64,000 nt of DNA from Anaerostipes sp. (GCF_018381315.1 NZ_JAGZSD010000014.1:1-64000), one strand, 5' to 3'. Shown: positions 1 through 8,088, numbered from the stretch's first letter. The notes: generated by a model not told the origin, from the letters alone. Translations and numbers: made by a program.

Positions 1-1
1 A

Positions 2-205
2 ACACACGGATCAATCGCGGAAGCAAAAGAATCTGATGAAAAAGGATATGTACCATTCGGACTTGTGACAAACAAGGCAGTGATGAAGAGAGACGTGAAG
101 AAGGGTGAACTGCTCACTTATGATGATGTTGAATTAGATAAGTCTACTTTGATCTATCAGCTGAGAAAAGAACAGGACGCTATGTACGGAAGAAACGTTT
201 TATAG
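2..205 (+). CDS. SAF-domain NAD(P)-dependent oxidoreductase, C-terminal fragment
   Basis: The window opens inside this gene; about 67 residues of the C-terminus remain, ending at TAG 203-205. The tail reads YVPFGLVTNKAVMKRDVKKG followed by LLTYDDVEL and LRKEQD. This is the typical end of the homoserine-dehydrogenase-like oxidoreductases that finish in a SAF domain (COG4091 type). The Rossmann part lies outside the window, so substrate and cofactor cannot be judged. It is 98 bp upstream of an aldolase on the same strand and probably shares its operon, which suggests oxidation of a sugar acid or sugar phosphate (inference). Family call moderately sure, substrate unknown. Confidence 0.6.
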   Translation, partial: THGSIAEAKESDEKGYVPFGLVTNKAVMKRDVKKGELLTYDDVELDKSTLIYQLRKEQDAMYGRNVL

Positions 206-240
206 GCATAAGCCAGAGGCATAATTGACAGAAGCTGTGT

Positions 241-273
241 CCGGGGAACCGGTGAAACGGCACCGTTCCCCGG
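241..273 (+). other. Intergenic hairpin between the oxidoreductase and aldolase genes
   Basis: CCGGGGAAC at 241-249 pairs with GTTCCCCGG at 265-273, and inner CGGTG/CACCG pairing is also possible. No T-run follows, so this is not an ordinary terminator. It may be an mRNA processing or stabilising element that sets different levels for the flanking genes (inference). Confidence 0.5.
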
Positions 274-303
274 GTGCACTTATATTTAAGGAGGAAAGAG
301 AAG

Positions 304-1140
304 ATGCTGGTAACTTCAAAAGAATTGTTTAAAAAAGCGCAGGAAGGAAAATTTGCAATCCCTGCACCGAACTTCATTGATCTGGAGTCTCTCCGCTGGC
401 ATGTGGAGACAGCTGAAAGACACAATCTGCCGCTGATCCTTGCGTTAGCTGAAGCCCATATCGGGGAAAACATTACATTGGAAGATGCAGCTTTGGTAGG
501 AAAGAAATATGCTGAGGAAGCAAAGGTTCCGGTTGTGCTGCATTTAGACCATGGAACAACACCGGAAGTCATCAAAAAGGCAATTGATCTTGGATTTTCT
601 TCTGTTATGATTGATGCCTCACAGGATACTTTTGAAGAAAATGTAAGAAAGACAAAAGAAATTATTGACTATGCACATCCGAAGGGTGTGGTAGTGGAAG
701 CAGAAATCGGCCACGTTGGAGCCGGTGAAAATTATGAGAACCATGAGACATCTGATTCTCAGTATACAACAGTAGAGGAAGCTAAGAAATTTGCCGAGGA
801 AACAGGCGTGGATTCTCTTGCGATCTCTATCGGTACAGCACATGGAATGTACAAAGGCATTCCGGAAATCAACTTCGACAGACTGAAAGAAATTGCCGCG
901 GCTGTTGACACTCCCCTTGTCCTTCACGGAGGATCTTCTTCAGGAGATGAAAACTTAAACCGCTGTGCAGTAAATGGAATTACGAAAATCAATATCTTCT
1001 CTGACCTTTTGGTTGCAGCAAAAGAGGAGATTGACAATAATAAACCGGAAACTTATCTGGATATAAAAGCATTATCAAAACAGGGTATGCAGAAATGTCT
1101 GGAGCACTATTATGCCGTATTTGAAACAAAGGAAGCATAA
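304..1140 (+). CDS. Class II fructose-bisphosphate/tagatose-type aldolase
   Basis: 278 aa zinc-dependent class II aldolase that reversibly splits a ketose bisphosphate or ketose phosphate into two short phosphates or aldehydes in the cytosol. Visible family signatures are HLDHGTT (D82, H83), AEIGHVGAGE near residue 133, GTAHG (H180) and the LHGGSSSGDEN phosphate loop (H208). ATG 304 is chosen because AAGGAGG sits at 288-294 with good spacing; an in-frame ATG at 274 precedes the Shine-Dalgarno site. Length is normal for GatY/KbaY/Fba-like enzymes. Its neighbours (oxidoreductase, YjbQ, TIM-like isomerase) suggest a dedicated catabolic module rather than the glycolytic enzyme, but the substrate cannot be read from the sequence. 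Confidence 0.85.
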   Translation: MLVTSKELFKKAQEGKFAIPAPNFIDLESLRWHVETAERHNLPLILALAEAHIGENITLEDAALVGKKYAEEAKVPVVLHLDHGTTPEVIKKAIDLGFSSVMIDASQDTFEENVRKTKEIIDYAHPKGVVVEAEIGHVGAGENYENHETSDSQYTTVEEAKKFAEETGVDSLAISIGTAHGMYKGIPEINFDRLKEIAAAVDTPLVLHGGSSSGDENLNRCAVNGITKINIFSDLLVAAKEEIDNNKPETYLDIKALSKQGMQKCLEHYYAVFETKEA

Positions 1141-1173
1141 CCCCCAAAAGGTATTTAAGGAGGAACATCAATA

Positions 1174-1695
1174 ATGACTGTATATAAAGAACAAATTAGT
1201 CTTGAGTCTCATGGAACAACACCGACTTACCTGGATATTACACCTCAGGTAAAAGAGGCAATTAAAAACAGCGGGATCAAAAGCGGAACCTGCACTGTTA
1301 TTTCACCTCATACAACCTGCTCTGTTTTTTTTGAAGAGTTTGTCCATGATTATAATGAAGCCGGAGATGAATTTCTCCAGGAAGATTTAAACAATGTGCT
1401 TGAAAAGATCATCCCAAACCAGGATTCTAAAGATCTCTACATTTATCCGGGAGAAAAGCATTATGAGGCTGTGGAGGCATGGCCGAACGCTGCAGAATAT
1501 CTGCCGGACGGGGACAGAAAAGCTCTCTGGAACTGTGATGCCCATCTGAAGGCTACGATACTCGGCTCCAGCCAGGTATTTGACGTGGAAGACGGAAAAT
1601 TAGGTGTAGGATCCACCGGATATGTTTACTTTGTAGATTTTGACCGTACACGTGCCCGCACAAGAAAATGTAAGATCATTGTAATGGGCGAATAG
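1174..1695 (+). CDS. YjbQ family protein (UPF0047)
   Basis: 173 aa. The conserved SPHTTCSVFFEE stretch (H46 and following) and the C-terminal GSTGYVYFVDFDR block followed by a basic tail mark the YjbQ/UPF0047 family. Members are small and of uncertain physiological role; some show weak thiamine-phosphate synthase activity. At 173 residues this one is longer than the roughly 135-residue family norm. AAGGAGG at 1157-1163 precedes ATG 1174. It sits 33 bp after the aldolase and 16 bp before the isomerase, so co-transcription is very likely. A role in the same sugar-phosphate route is inferred from context only. Confidence 0.8.
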   Translation: MTVYKEQISLESHGTTPTYLDITPQVKEAIKNSGIKSGTCTVISPHTTCSVFFEEFVHDYNEAGDEFLQEDLNNVLEKIIPNQDSKDLYIYPGEKHYEAVEAWPNAAEYLPDGDRKALWNCDAHLKATILGSSQVFDVEDGKLGVGSTGYVYFVDFDRTRARTRKCKIIVMGE

Positions 1696-1711
1696 GAAGG
1701 GATGGCATAGC

Positions 1712-2401
1712 ATGAAGAAAGAACTTAGAGTACCATTTTTAATCGTCAATCCAAAAGCATATATTTATGGGGAAGAATCCCTGGAGCTTGCAAAAGTCTG
1801 TGACCAGCTTGCCGAGGAATATGATATTGATATTATCTTCACCGGGCAGCATGTAGATCTGAAGCAGATTGCACAGGAGACCAAAAATCTGATTGTGACA
1901 ACACAGCACATGGACGGACTTGTTCCTGGAAGAGGAATGGGATTCATTCTCCCGGATGCCCTGAAAGCAGCCGGAGTGGACGGTGTTATTTTAAATCACG
2001 CAGAGCATCCGCTTTCTATGTGTGATCTGGATAAGACAATCAAACGTGCCAATGAGCTTGATATGATTACTATCGTGTGCTCTGATTCTGTAGAACAGAC
2101 CAGAGCAGTTGCAGAGCTTGGTCCGGATGTCATGATCTGCGAACCAACCAGTCTGATCGGTACAGGAAGCACCAGCGATGATGCCTACATAGAAGCAACG
2201 AATGAAGCAGTGAAGTCTGTTAATCCTGATATTAAGATTATCCAGGCAGCCGGAGTCAGCACCGGAGATGATGTGTACAGAGTTGTTGTGGGCGGAGCTC
2301 ACGGAAGCGGCGGAACAAGCGGAATCTTAAATGCCCCGAGCAGAAAAGGCAAGATCGAAGAAATGCTTCAGGCACTTGTAAAAGCAAAAAAAGAAATATA
2401 A
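1712..2401 (+). CDS. Triosephosphate-isomerase-like protein (short form)
   Basis: 229 aa TIM-barrel protein. The catalytic set of triosephosphate isomerases is visible: N13 and K15 in VNPKAY, H96 in LNHAEHPL and E144 in CEPTSLIGTG, with a phosphate loop around GGAHGSGGTSG. The length matches the short archaeal-type TIM and the tetrulose-phosphate isomerases related to TIM, rather than the ~250 aa glycolytic enzyme. In an operon with an aldolase and an oxidoreductase, isomerising a triose or tetrulose phosphate from a specialised sugar is the most likely role (inference). A Rho-independent terminator follows directly. Confidence 0.75.
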   Translation: MKKELRVPFLIVNPKAYIYGEESLELAKVCDQLAEEYDIDIIFTGQHVDLKQIAQETKNLIVTTQHMDGLVPGRGMGFILPDALKAAGVDGVILNHAEHPLSMCDLDKTIKRANELDMITIVCSDSVEQTRAVAELGPDVMICEPTSLIGTGSTSDDAYIEATNEAVKSVNPDIKIIQAAGVSTGDDVYRVVVGGAHGSGGTSGILNAPSRKGKIEEMLQALVKAKKEI

Positions 2402-2438
2402 GAATTAATTAAAATACTACCATGAATAAATCCTTAAA

Positions 2439-2474
2439 AGCCGGAGAACCTGATACCTTCTCCGGCTGTTTTTT
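2439..2474 (+). terminator. Rho-independent terminator of the aldolase/isomerase operon
   Basis: AGCCGGAGAA (2439-2448) pairs perfectly with TTCTCCGGCT (2458-2467), and a run of six T follows. Confidence 0.9.
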
Positions 2475-2597
2475 GCTGAAAATTTCCCAACCACGCTGTA
2501 TGCGAAAGTACTGATAAACCGCATAAAATCGCAGGTTTGAGATGTTGTTTGAAAAAATCATAAAAAGCACAATCGGTTGGGAAAAACAAAGGTAACG

Positions 2598-2626
2598 TTG
2601 ATTTTATGGGGAAAAGTTACTATAAT
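2598..2626 (+). promoter_or_regulatory. Sigma-A promoter for comF
   Basis: TTGATT at 2598-2603 and TATAAT at 2621-2626 are separated by 17 bp. The comF start is about 80 nt downstream of the expected transcription start. Confidence 0.7.
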
Positions 2627-2714
2627 AAAAACAAGAAACCCACGTATTGTCTTTCGTAGAACCTGTTGTTATAATGTAAAAATAAGGAATTCCTTGCTTT
2701 CGGAAAGGAATTCT

Positions 2715-3419
2715 ATGTTTTCTTTATTTTTATCCTGTTTATTTCCAAGGCGCTGTCCAATCTGCTGCCATATCTTAAAAAGTCCCCAAAATCTTATATG
2801 TCCAGAGTGTTATAAAAAAATCGAATTTGTCCGGGAGCCGGTCTGTTTTTGCTGCGGGAAACCGCTGGAAGACGAAGGAACAGAGTTCTGCAGTGACTGC
2901 AGAAAGCATCCAAAATCGTTTCAAAAAGGGGTGGCTTTGTGCCTGTATAACAATGAAGTTAGAGATTCTCTGGCAGCTTTGAAATATGAGAATCAAAAGG
3001 AGTTTGCCGAATTTTATGTAGAGGAAATCAGAAGGAAAAAGGCCGTTCTTTTGAAAAAACTCAACGCAGATCTGGTTATTCCTGTTCCGCTGCATAAGAG
3101 AAAAAAGAGACAGAGAGGGTTTAATCAGGCCATGCTGTTTGCAGAAGGTATTGGCAATATACTGAACTGTCCTGTCAGCGAATATGCGCTGATACGTACA
3201 AAGTATACCAGACCTTTGAAAACACTCACACCGAGAGAGCGCCAAGAAGCTATGGAACACAGCTTTTGGGCATCAGATGAAGTGAGAGGAAAAAGAATCC
3301 TTTTAGTAGATGATATTTATACTACCGGCGCCACGGCAGAGTGCTGTGCTAAAGAACTGAAAGACAAAGGGGCATCCGCGGTATATGTATTCTGCATAGC
3401 CATAGGACGGGGGTTGTAA
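2715..3419 (+). CDS. comF: ComF family protein (zinc finger plus phosphoribosyltransferase-like domain)
   Basis: 234 aa. An N-terminal Cys-rich segment (residues 14-62: CPICC, CPEC, CFCC, CSDC) precedes a type I phosphoribosyltransferase-like domain with the diagnostic LLVDDIYTTGAT loop at about 197-207. ComF proteins take part in DNA uptake during natural transformation; many non-competent Firmicutes keep a homologue. ATG 2715 is preferred because AAGGA lies just upstream and the protein then starts MFSLFLSCLFPRRC like its relatives; a longer in-frame ORF from 2577 crosses the promoter. No other competence gene is nearby. Confidence 0.85.
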   Translation: MFSLFLSCLFPRRCPICCHILKSPQNLICPECYKKIEFVREPVCFCCGKPLEDEGTEFCSDCRKHPKSFQKGVALCLYNNEVRDSLAALKYENQKEFAEFYVEEIRRKKAVLLKKLNADLVIPVPLHKRKKRQRGFNQAMLFAEGIGNILNCPVSEYALIRTKYTRPLKTLTPRERQEAMEHSFWASDEVRGKRILLVDDIYTTGATAECCAKELKDKGASAVYVFCIAIGRGL

Positions 3420-3428
3420 AAGGTAGGA

Positions 3429-3489
3429 CATGTTCCGCATGATTTCCGTTCGGCTCTTAGAATGCCTCACTCCAATCATGCAGAACATG
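3429..3489. repeat. Inverted repeat downstream of comF
   Basis: CATGTTCCGCATGATT (3429-3444) pairs with AATCATGCAGAACATG (3474-3489), with a single mismatch and a 29-nt loop. There is no T-run. The 3' arm overlaps a 34-nt sequence found again at 14492-14525. Confidence 0.6.
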
Positions 3490-3510
3490 GACGTAGTGTC
3501 TGCTGGATAA
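3477..3510 (+). repeat. 34-nt dispersed repeat, copy 1
   Basis: Begins CATGCAGAACATGGAC and ends GTGTCTGC-TG-GATAA. It matches 29 of 34 positions with 14492-14525. Here its first half forms one arm of the 3429-3489 hairpin. Confidence 0.5.
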
Positions 3511-3544
3511 TGATGACGGCTGAACAGAAGGTGCCATCCTGCGA

Positions 3545-3608
3545 TAGTTTTTCTTCATTGTCGGAAGGAGGCCTTTCCAGAGCCGATTGGAGATAATGGA
3601 GAAAAGCT
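3545..3608. repeat. 64-nt structured repeat element, copy A
   Basis: Near-palindrome: AGTTTTTCTTCATT (3546-3559) pairs with AATGGAGAAAAGCT (3595-3608) using G-T wobbles. Inside it GTCGG (3560-3564) pairs with CCGAT (3583-3587), around GGAAGG/CCTTTCC. It differs from copy B (8108-8171) at only 4 of 64 positions, and all four keep base pairing. It lies between comF and mutY. Confidence 0.7.
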
Positions 3609-3617
3609 CATATCCAC

Positions 3618-3664
3618 AGGGCATCCCGTATTTTATGCCCTTCGGGCAGGCGTGCTCCGCACGA
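3618..3664. other. Cluster of small hairpins upstream of mutY
   Basis: GGGCAT (3619-3624) can pair with ATGCCC (3635-3640). Alternatively TGCCC (3636-3640) pairs with GGGCA (3644-3648) across a TTC loop. CGTGC-TCC-GCACG lies at 3651-3663. The first two are mutually exclusive. With the elements at 3429-3608 they fill most of the 351-bp comF-mutY gap. Confidence 0.4.
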
Positions 3665-3770
3665 TAAGGTATAAGTTTTCAAGAATCTCACAGTAGAAAA
3701 ATATCAGTTTCCCTGATATAATAAACCGTCGGAGATATTTGACTATATTTATATAGAAGGGATACTGAAA

Positions 3771-4823
3771 ATGGAATTGACAAAGGAAATCGGAGAAGCT
3801 TTGCTTTTCTGGTATGATCATAATGCAAGAATCCTTCCCTGGAGGGCCGACAAGAATCCATACCGTATCTGGGTATCTGAAATTATGCTCCAGCAGACAA
3901 GAGTGGAAGCGGTAAAACCTTATTTTGACCGATTTATGGGCGAACTGCCGGAAGTGAAAGATCTGGCGGAGGTGGATGAACAGAAGCTGATGAAGCTTTG
4001 GGAAGGGCTTGGGTACTATAACAGAGCAAGGAATCTTAAAGCTGCCGCTCAGACCATCGTGGAGAAATATAATGGACAGCTTCCGGCTGACTATGAAGCA
4101 TTGCTTGGCCTAAAGGGAATCGGCATGTATACGGCGGGAGCAATCGCATCGATTGCTTATGATATTCGGGTCCCGGCGGTGGATGGAAATGTGCTGCGGG
4201 TGATGGCAAGGCTTCTCGGAGACGATTCTGATATCCTGAAGGAAAAAACAAAGAAAGAGATGGCCGCCAGGGTCATGGAGATCATGCCGGCTCAGAGAGC
4301 AGGAGATTTTAACCAGGCTTTGATCGAACTGGGAGCCATTGTCTGTGTGCCGAATGGAGAGCCGAAATGCAGCGGCTGTCCGTGGGATACGGTGTGTACT
4401 GCGTACAGACAGGATCTGATCGATAAGCTCCCGGTAAAGAAGCCCAAAAAGAAGAGGAAAATCGAAAAGAGGACAGTGTTTGTTATAGAATCAGACGGCA
4501 TGGTAGCTCTTAGCAAACGGGAGGATAAAGGGCTTTTGGCGGGCCTTTGGGAATTCCCCAATGTACTCGGAAAGTACAGCCAGAAACAGATAGATGAAAA
4601 ACTGAGGAGCTGGGGAATGAACGACTGCACTTATGAATTTACCCACGAGGGAAAGCATATTTTCAGCCATATAGAATGGCAGATGACAGGAGTTTTGGTT
4701 TCTCTGAAAGAACCAGTAGAAGCAGAGAATCTAACTTGGGTCAATAAGAGGCAATTAGAAGAGGAATACGCCATTCCATCAGCGTTTGAAATGTTTCGGG
4801 AGTCTTTACAATCTGCCTATTAA
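3771..4823 (+). CDS. mutY: A/G-specific adenine glycosylase MutY
   Basis: 350 aa base-excision repair enzyme that removes adenine mispaired with 8-oxoguanine. The N-terminal HhH-GPD domain shows SEIMLQQT with catalytic E37, the helix-hairpin-helix LKGIGMYTAGA (114-124) and VPAVDGN with D138. An Fe-S cluster loop follows at 192-209; spacing is C-x7-C-x2-C-x5-C, one residue longer in the first gap than in the E. coli enzyme. The C-terminal ~110 residues form the MutT-like 8-oxoG recognition domain. AGAAGGG upstream supports ATG 3771. It is a single gene between comF and the metQ-like promoter. Confidence 0.95.
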   Translation: MELTKEIGEALLFWYDHNARILPWRADKNPYRIWVSEIMLQQTRVEAVKPYFDRFMGELPEVKDLAEVDEQKLMKLWEGLGYYNRARNLKAAAQTIVEKYNGQLPADYEALLGLKGIGMYTAGAIASIAYDIRVPAVDGNVLRVMARLLGDDSDILKEKTKKEMAARVMEIMPAQRAGDFNQALIELGAIVCVPNGEPKCSGCPWDTVCTAYRQDLIDKLPVKKPKKKRKIEKRTVFVIESDGMVALSKREDKGLLAGLWEFPNVLGKYSQKQIDEKLRSWGMNDCTYEFTHEGKHIFSHIEWQMTGVLVSLKEPVEAENLTWVNKRQLEEEYAIPSAFEMFRESLQSAY

Positions 4824-4833
4824 AGGGTACAAT
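4805..4833 (+). promoter_or_regulatory. Sigma-A promoter for the lipoprotein/amino-acid ABC operon
   Basis: TTTACA (4805-4810), 17 bp, TACAAT (4828-4833). It overlaps the 3' end of mutY. The short leader (about 35 nt) shows no T-box or SAM riboswitch. Confidence 0.55.
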
Positions 4834-4873
4834 TACAGAAGCTATATATTATTATAAGGTAAGGAGAGTAACA

Positions 4874-5689
4874 ATGAAAAAGTTAATAGCAGTAGCACTG
4901 TCTGCTGTTGTCTGCTTTGGAGTGCTGGCCGGATGCGGCAGCTCCAAAAAAGAGGACAAGACAATCGTAGTCGGTGCAAGCCCATCACCACACGCAGACA
5001 TTTTAAAAGTTGCAGCGAAGGAACTGGAAAAGGACGGCTATAAGCTGGAGATCAAAGAGTATTCAGATTATGTCCAGCCGAACAATGCATTAGGTTCAGG
5101 AGATCTTGATGCAAACTATTTCCAGCACATCACCTATTTGAAGAATTTTGCAAAGGAACATAAACTGGACTTAGTTTCAGCGGGAATGATTCACTACGAA
5201 CCGTTCGGCATTTTCCCAGGCAAGGCAAAATCATTAAAGGATGTAAAAAAAGGTGCTGTAGTTGCAGTTCCAAATGACACTACAAATGAAGCAAGAGCTC
5301 TTCTGCTTTTGGAGGCTCAGGGGCTGATCAAGCTCAAAGACGGGGCAACTCTGACAGCAACGAAAAAGGATATTGTAAAGAATCCAAAGAACATCGAGAT
5401 TAAAGAACTGGAAGCAGCCCAGCTGCCGCGTTCTCTGAAGGATGTAGATTATGCAGTTATCAACGGAAACTATGCACTGCAGGCTGGTATGACGGTCAAC
5501 AAGGATGCTTTGGCTGTGGAAGACGAGAAGTCTGTAGGAGGGGCAAAGACTTACGGCAATGTAGTTGCAGTAAAAAAAGGCAATGAGGACAAAGACTCTA
5601 TAAAGGCCCTGATCAAAGCATTAAAGAGTGACGCCGTGAAGAAGTACATGGAGAAAGAATATAAAGGTGCGGTTGTACCGTTATTCTAA
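4874..5689 (+). CDS. MetQ/NlpA family substrate-binding lipoprotein
   Basis: 271 aa. A lipoprotein signal peptide ends in LAGC (acylated Cys21). The mature protein has the NlpA/MetQ pattern: VVVGASPSPHADIL-type start, YSDYVQPNNALGSGDLDANYFQH, ALLLLEAQGLIKL and a central AVINGNYALQAG block. Family members bind D/L-methionine or related compounds for MetN-MetI transporters. No metN or metI lies here; the following permease and ATPase belong to the HisM/GlnQ type. It may serve a MetNI encoded elsewhere or add specificity to the neighbouring transporter (inference). AAGGAGAG precedes ATG 4874. Confidence 0.85.
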   Translation: MKKLIAVALSAVVCFGVLAGCGSSKKEDKTIVVGASPSPHADILKVAAKELEKDGYKLEIKEYSDYVQPNNALGSGDLDANYFQHITYLKNFAKEHKLDLVSAGMIHYEPFGIFPGKAKSLKDVKKGAVVAVPNDTTNEARALLLLEAQGLIKLKDGATLTATKKDIVKNPKNIEIKELEAAQLPRSLKDVDYAVINGNYALQAGMTVNKDALAVEDEKSVGGAKTYGNVVAVKKGNEDKDSIKALIKALKSDAVKKYMEKEYKGAVVPLF

Positions 5690-5728
5690 ATCCATTGCAA
5701 TTAAATTAAGTTTAAGAAGGAGAAGATC

Positions 5729-6526
5729 ATGAGAAAAATTTTAACTGTAGCACTGGCTGGTGTGTTAGCAGCAACAATGTTGTTTGCAGGATGCAGCAAA
5801 AAAGAAGAAGCAGCGATACCTGAAAAAATTATTGTGGGAACAAATGCGGAATTTCCTCCGTTTGAGTATGTTGATGATAACAAAAAAGTTGATGGTTTCG
5901 ACATTGCGCTTATGAAAGAAATTGCGAAACGCATGGATAAGAAGATTGAAATCCAGAACATGGAATTCAAATCATTGATCGGATCTATGGAATCCAAGAC
6001 AATTAATGTGGTTGCAGCGGGAATGACGAAGACAGAGGAACGTCAGAATGCAGTTGATTTCTCAGACAGCTATTATACATCCAATCAGGCTATCATTGTT
6101 AATAAAGACAGCAAGATCACAAAACTGTCTCAGCTGGACGGAAAGAAAATCGGCGTTCAGGAGGGAACGACAGGTGACCTTATTTCATCAGGAGACAAAT
6201 TCGGTGAGCCGGGAAAAGAAAAAGTTGTTGTTAAAAAGGCAAAGGTAAAAAGATTTAAAAAAGGTGTAGATGCAGTCATGGATCTGAAAAACGGATCGGT
6301 AGACGCAGTTGTCATCGATGAAAAGCCTGCTCAGGAATTTGTAAAAAACAATAGCAAGAAGCTGAAATTAGTCATTGACTCTGCGGGAGCAGAATACTAC
6401 TGTCTGGCACTTCCGAAAGGAAACGAAGAGTTCAAGAAAGAAATTAACAAGCAGTTAAAGGCAATCAAAGAAGATGGAACTTATGATAAACTGAAAGCAA
6501 AATACATCGACAATGCCAATAACTAG
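5729..6526 (+). CDS. Amino-acid ABC transporter substrate-binding lipoprotein
   Basis: 265 aa periplasmic-binding-protein family 3 lipoprotein. The signal peptide ends FAGC with the lipidated Cys22. Family features include IIVGTNAEFPPFEYVDDNKKVDGFDI, AAGMTKTEERQNAVDFSDSYY and KIGVQEGTTG. It captures a polar amino acid outside the cell and hands it to the permease and ATPase encoded next (6552 and 7216). It starts 39 bp after the MetQ-like gene with a good AAGGAG site. The ligand cannot be told from the sequence. Confidence 0.9.
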   Translation: MRKILTVALAGVLAATMLFAGCSKKEEAAIPEKIIVGTNAEFPPFEYVDDNKKVDGFDIALMKEIAKRMDKKIEIQNMEFKSLIGSMESKTINVVAAGMTKTEERQNAVDFSDSYYTSNQAIIVNKDSKITKLSQLDGKKIGVQEGTTGDLISSGDKFGEPGKEKVVVKKAKVKRFKKGVDAVMDLKNGSVDAVVIDEKPAQEFVKNNSKKLKLVIDSAGAEYYCLALPKGNEEFKKEINKQLKAIKEDGTYDKLKAKYIDNANN

Positions 6527-6551
6527 CAGACGGGAAAGGTAAGATATTGAC

Positions 6552-7229
6552 ATGTTAGATTCATATTATCGGGCTTTTATAGCAGAGCAGCGGTACCTTA
6601 TGTATTTAGATGGACTTAAGATGACGCTGCTGGTATCACTGCTGGCAATTATTCTGGGAGTAGCACTGGGCACAATTCTTGCTCTGATGCGTATGACAGC
6701 AGAGCGGAGAGGGAAAAGTACACTTTTATCAAAAATTGCATATGTATATATTGATATCATCAGAGGAACACCTACAGTTACTCAGCTGTTAATTATGTAT
6801 TTTGTAGTGCTGAAAGGGGTGGACGGTCTGATTGTTGGTACTGTGACCTTTGGACTGAATAGTGCAGCATATGTCGCGGAAATAATCAGGGCAGGGATTC
6901 TTGCAGTAGATCATGGACAGATGGAAGGTGGACGTTCTCTGGGCCTGTCTTATGGACAAACAATGAAAGATATTATCCTTCCTCAGGCAGTAAAAAATAT
7001 TCTTCCTGCATTGGGAAATGAGTTTATTGTCTTAATTAAGGAAACTGCAATATTGGGATACGTATCTATTGTTGACCTCACAAAGGTCGCAGATTTTGTG
7101 ACTTCACGGACATATGAAGCATTTGCTCCGCTGATCGGAACTGCAATTATCTACTATTTGGTTGTTAAGGTTCTGACCCTTGTTTTAGGGGCTGTGGAAA
7201 GGAGGCTGAGACAAAGTGATAAACGTTAA
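6552..7229 (+). CDS. Amino-acid ABC transporter permease (HisM/GlnP type)
   Basis: 225 aa integral membrane protein with about five hydrophobic segments. The EAA-loop that contacts the ATPase is clear at GRSLGLSYGQTMKDIILPQA. It forms the channel for the polar amino-acid transporter whose binding protein and ATPase flank it. It overlaps the ATPase gene by 14 nt, showing tight translational coupling. Confidence 0.9.
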   Translation: MLDSYYRAFIAEQRYLMYLDGLKMTLLVSLLAIILGVALGTILALMRMTAERRGKSTLLSKIAYVYIDIIRGTPTVTQLLIMYFVVLKGVDGLIVGTVTFGLNSAAYVAEIIRAGILAVDHGQMEGGRSLGLSYGQTMKDIILPQAVKNILPALGNEFIVLIKETAILGYVSIVDLTKVADFVTSRTYEAFAPLIGTAIIYYLVVKVLTLVLGAVERRLRQSDKR

Positions 7230-7938
7230 GAATTTACACAAATATTTCGGTTCTCTGGAGGTTCTTAAGGGCATTAACTGTCATATAGAAAAAGGTGAAT
7301 GTGTTTGTATTATCGGCGCTTCCGGTTCTGGTAAAAGTACATTTTTACGCTGTCTGAATTTATTGGAGACACCGACAAAAGGTGAAATTATCATTGACGG
7401 CATGGACATTATGGAGAAAGGCTCCGACGTGGACGAACTGCGCAGGAAAGTAGGGATGGTGTTTCAGCATTTTAACCTTTTTCCGCATTTGTCTATTCTG
7501 GACAATGTAACGCTGGCTCCGATCAGACATAAGATGATGACGCCGGACGAAGCCAAGAAGAAGGCTATGGAACTTCTGAACCGCGTAGGTGTGGGCGATA
7601 AAGCAGACAGTTATCCTGTACAGCTGTCCGGAGGACAGAAGCAGCGTGTGGCCATTGCAAGGTCTCTTGCATTGTCACCGGATGTTATGCTGTTTGATGA
7701 GCCTACTTCAGCATTGGACCCGGAAATGGTCGGGGAAGTTCTTGAAGTTATGAAACAGCTTGCAAAGGAAGGTATGACCATGGCGGTTGTCACCCATGAG
7801 ATGGGGTTTGCAAGAGAAGTTGCGGACAGAGTTTTGTTTATGGATGGAGGGATCATTCTGGAAGAAGGAACACCGGAACAGATCTTTGATCATCCGAGAG
7901 AAGACAGAACGAAAGAATTTTTAAGTAAAGTTTTGTAA
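7216..7938 (+). CDS. Amino-acid ABC transporter ATP-binding protein (GlnQ type)
   Basis: 240 aa ABC ATPase. Walker A GASGSGKST is at 34-42, followed by a Q-loop (VFQHFNLFPH), the signature LSGGQKQR, Walker B VMLFDEPTSALDPE and the H-loop VVTHEMGF. These are textbook for GlnQ/HisP-like polar amino-acid importers. GTG 7216 is the start, inside the permease gene. It is the last gene of the 4874-7938 operon; a strong terminator follows. Confidence 0.93.
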   Translation: MINVKNLHKYFGSLEVLKGINCHIEKGECVCIIGASGSGKSTFLRCLNLLETPTKGEIIIDGMDIMEKGSDVDELRRKVGMVFQHFNLFPHLSILDNVTLAPIRHKMMTPDEAKKKAMELLNRVGVGDKADSYPVQLSGGQKQRVAIARSLALSPDVMLFDEPTSALDPEMVGEVLEVMKQLAKEGMTMAVVTHEMGFAREVADRVLFMDGGIILEEGTPEQIFDHPREDRTKEFLSKVL

Positions 7939-7961
7939 GATTGTCATTTCATATAGACTAT

Positions 7962-8006
7962 AAAACAAAAAACATGTTGTTATTTCGCAGCATGTTTTTT
8001 GTTTTT
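7962..8006 (+). terminator. Rho-independent terminator of the amino-acid ABC operon
   Basis: Fifteen-base perfect arms, AAAACAAAAAACATG (7962-7976) and CATGTTTTTTGTTTT (7991-8005); the 3' arm itself supplies the T-rich tract. Confidence 0.85.
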
Positions 8007-8052
8007 CAATAAATTTGTGTTAGGTGGCTGCTTTAACTTTATGCCCAATTAA

Positions 8053-8088
8053 AAAAGTGCCGAGGATACAAGTTTCCCCGGCACTTTT
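8053..8088. terminator. Bidirectional terminator between the ABC operon and gdhA
   Basis: AAAAGTGCCG (8053-8062) pairs with CGGCACTTTT (8079-8088), A-rich on the left and T-rich on the right. It can serve minus-strand transcripts leaving gdhA as well as plus-strand read-through. Confidence 0.8.
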
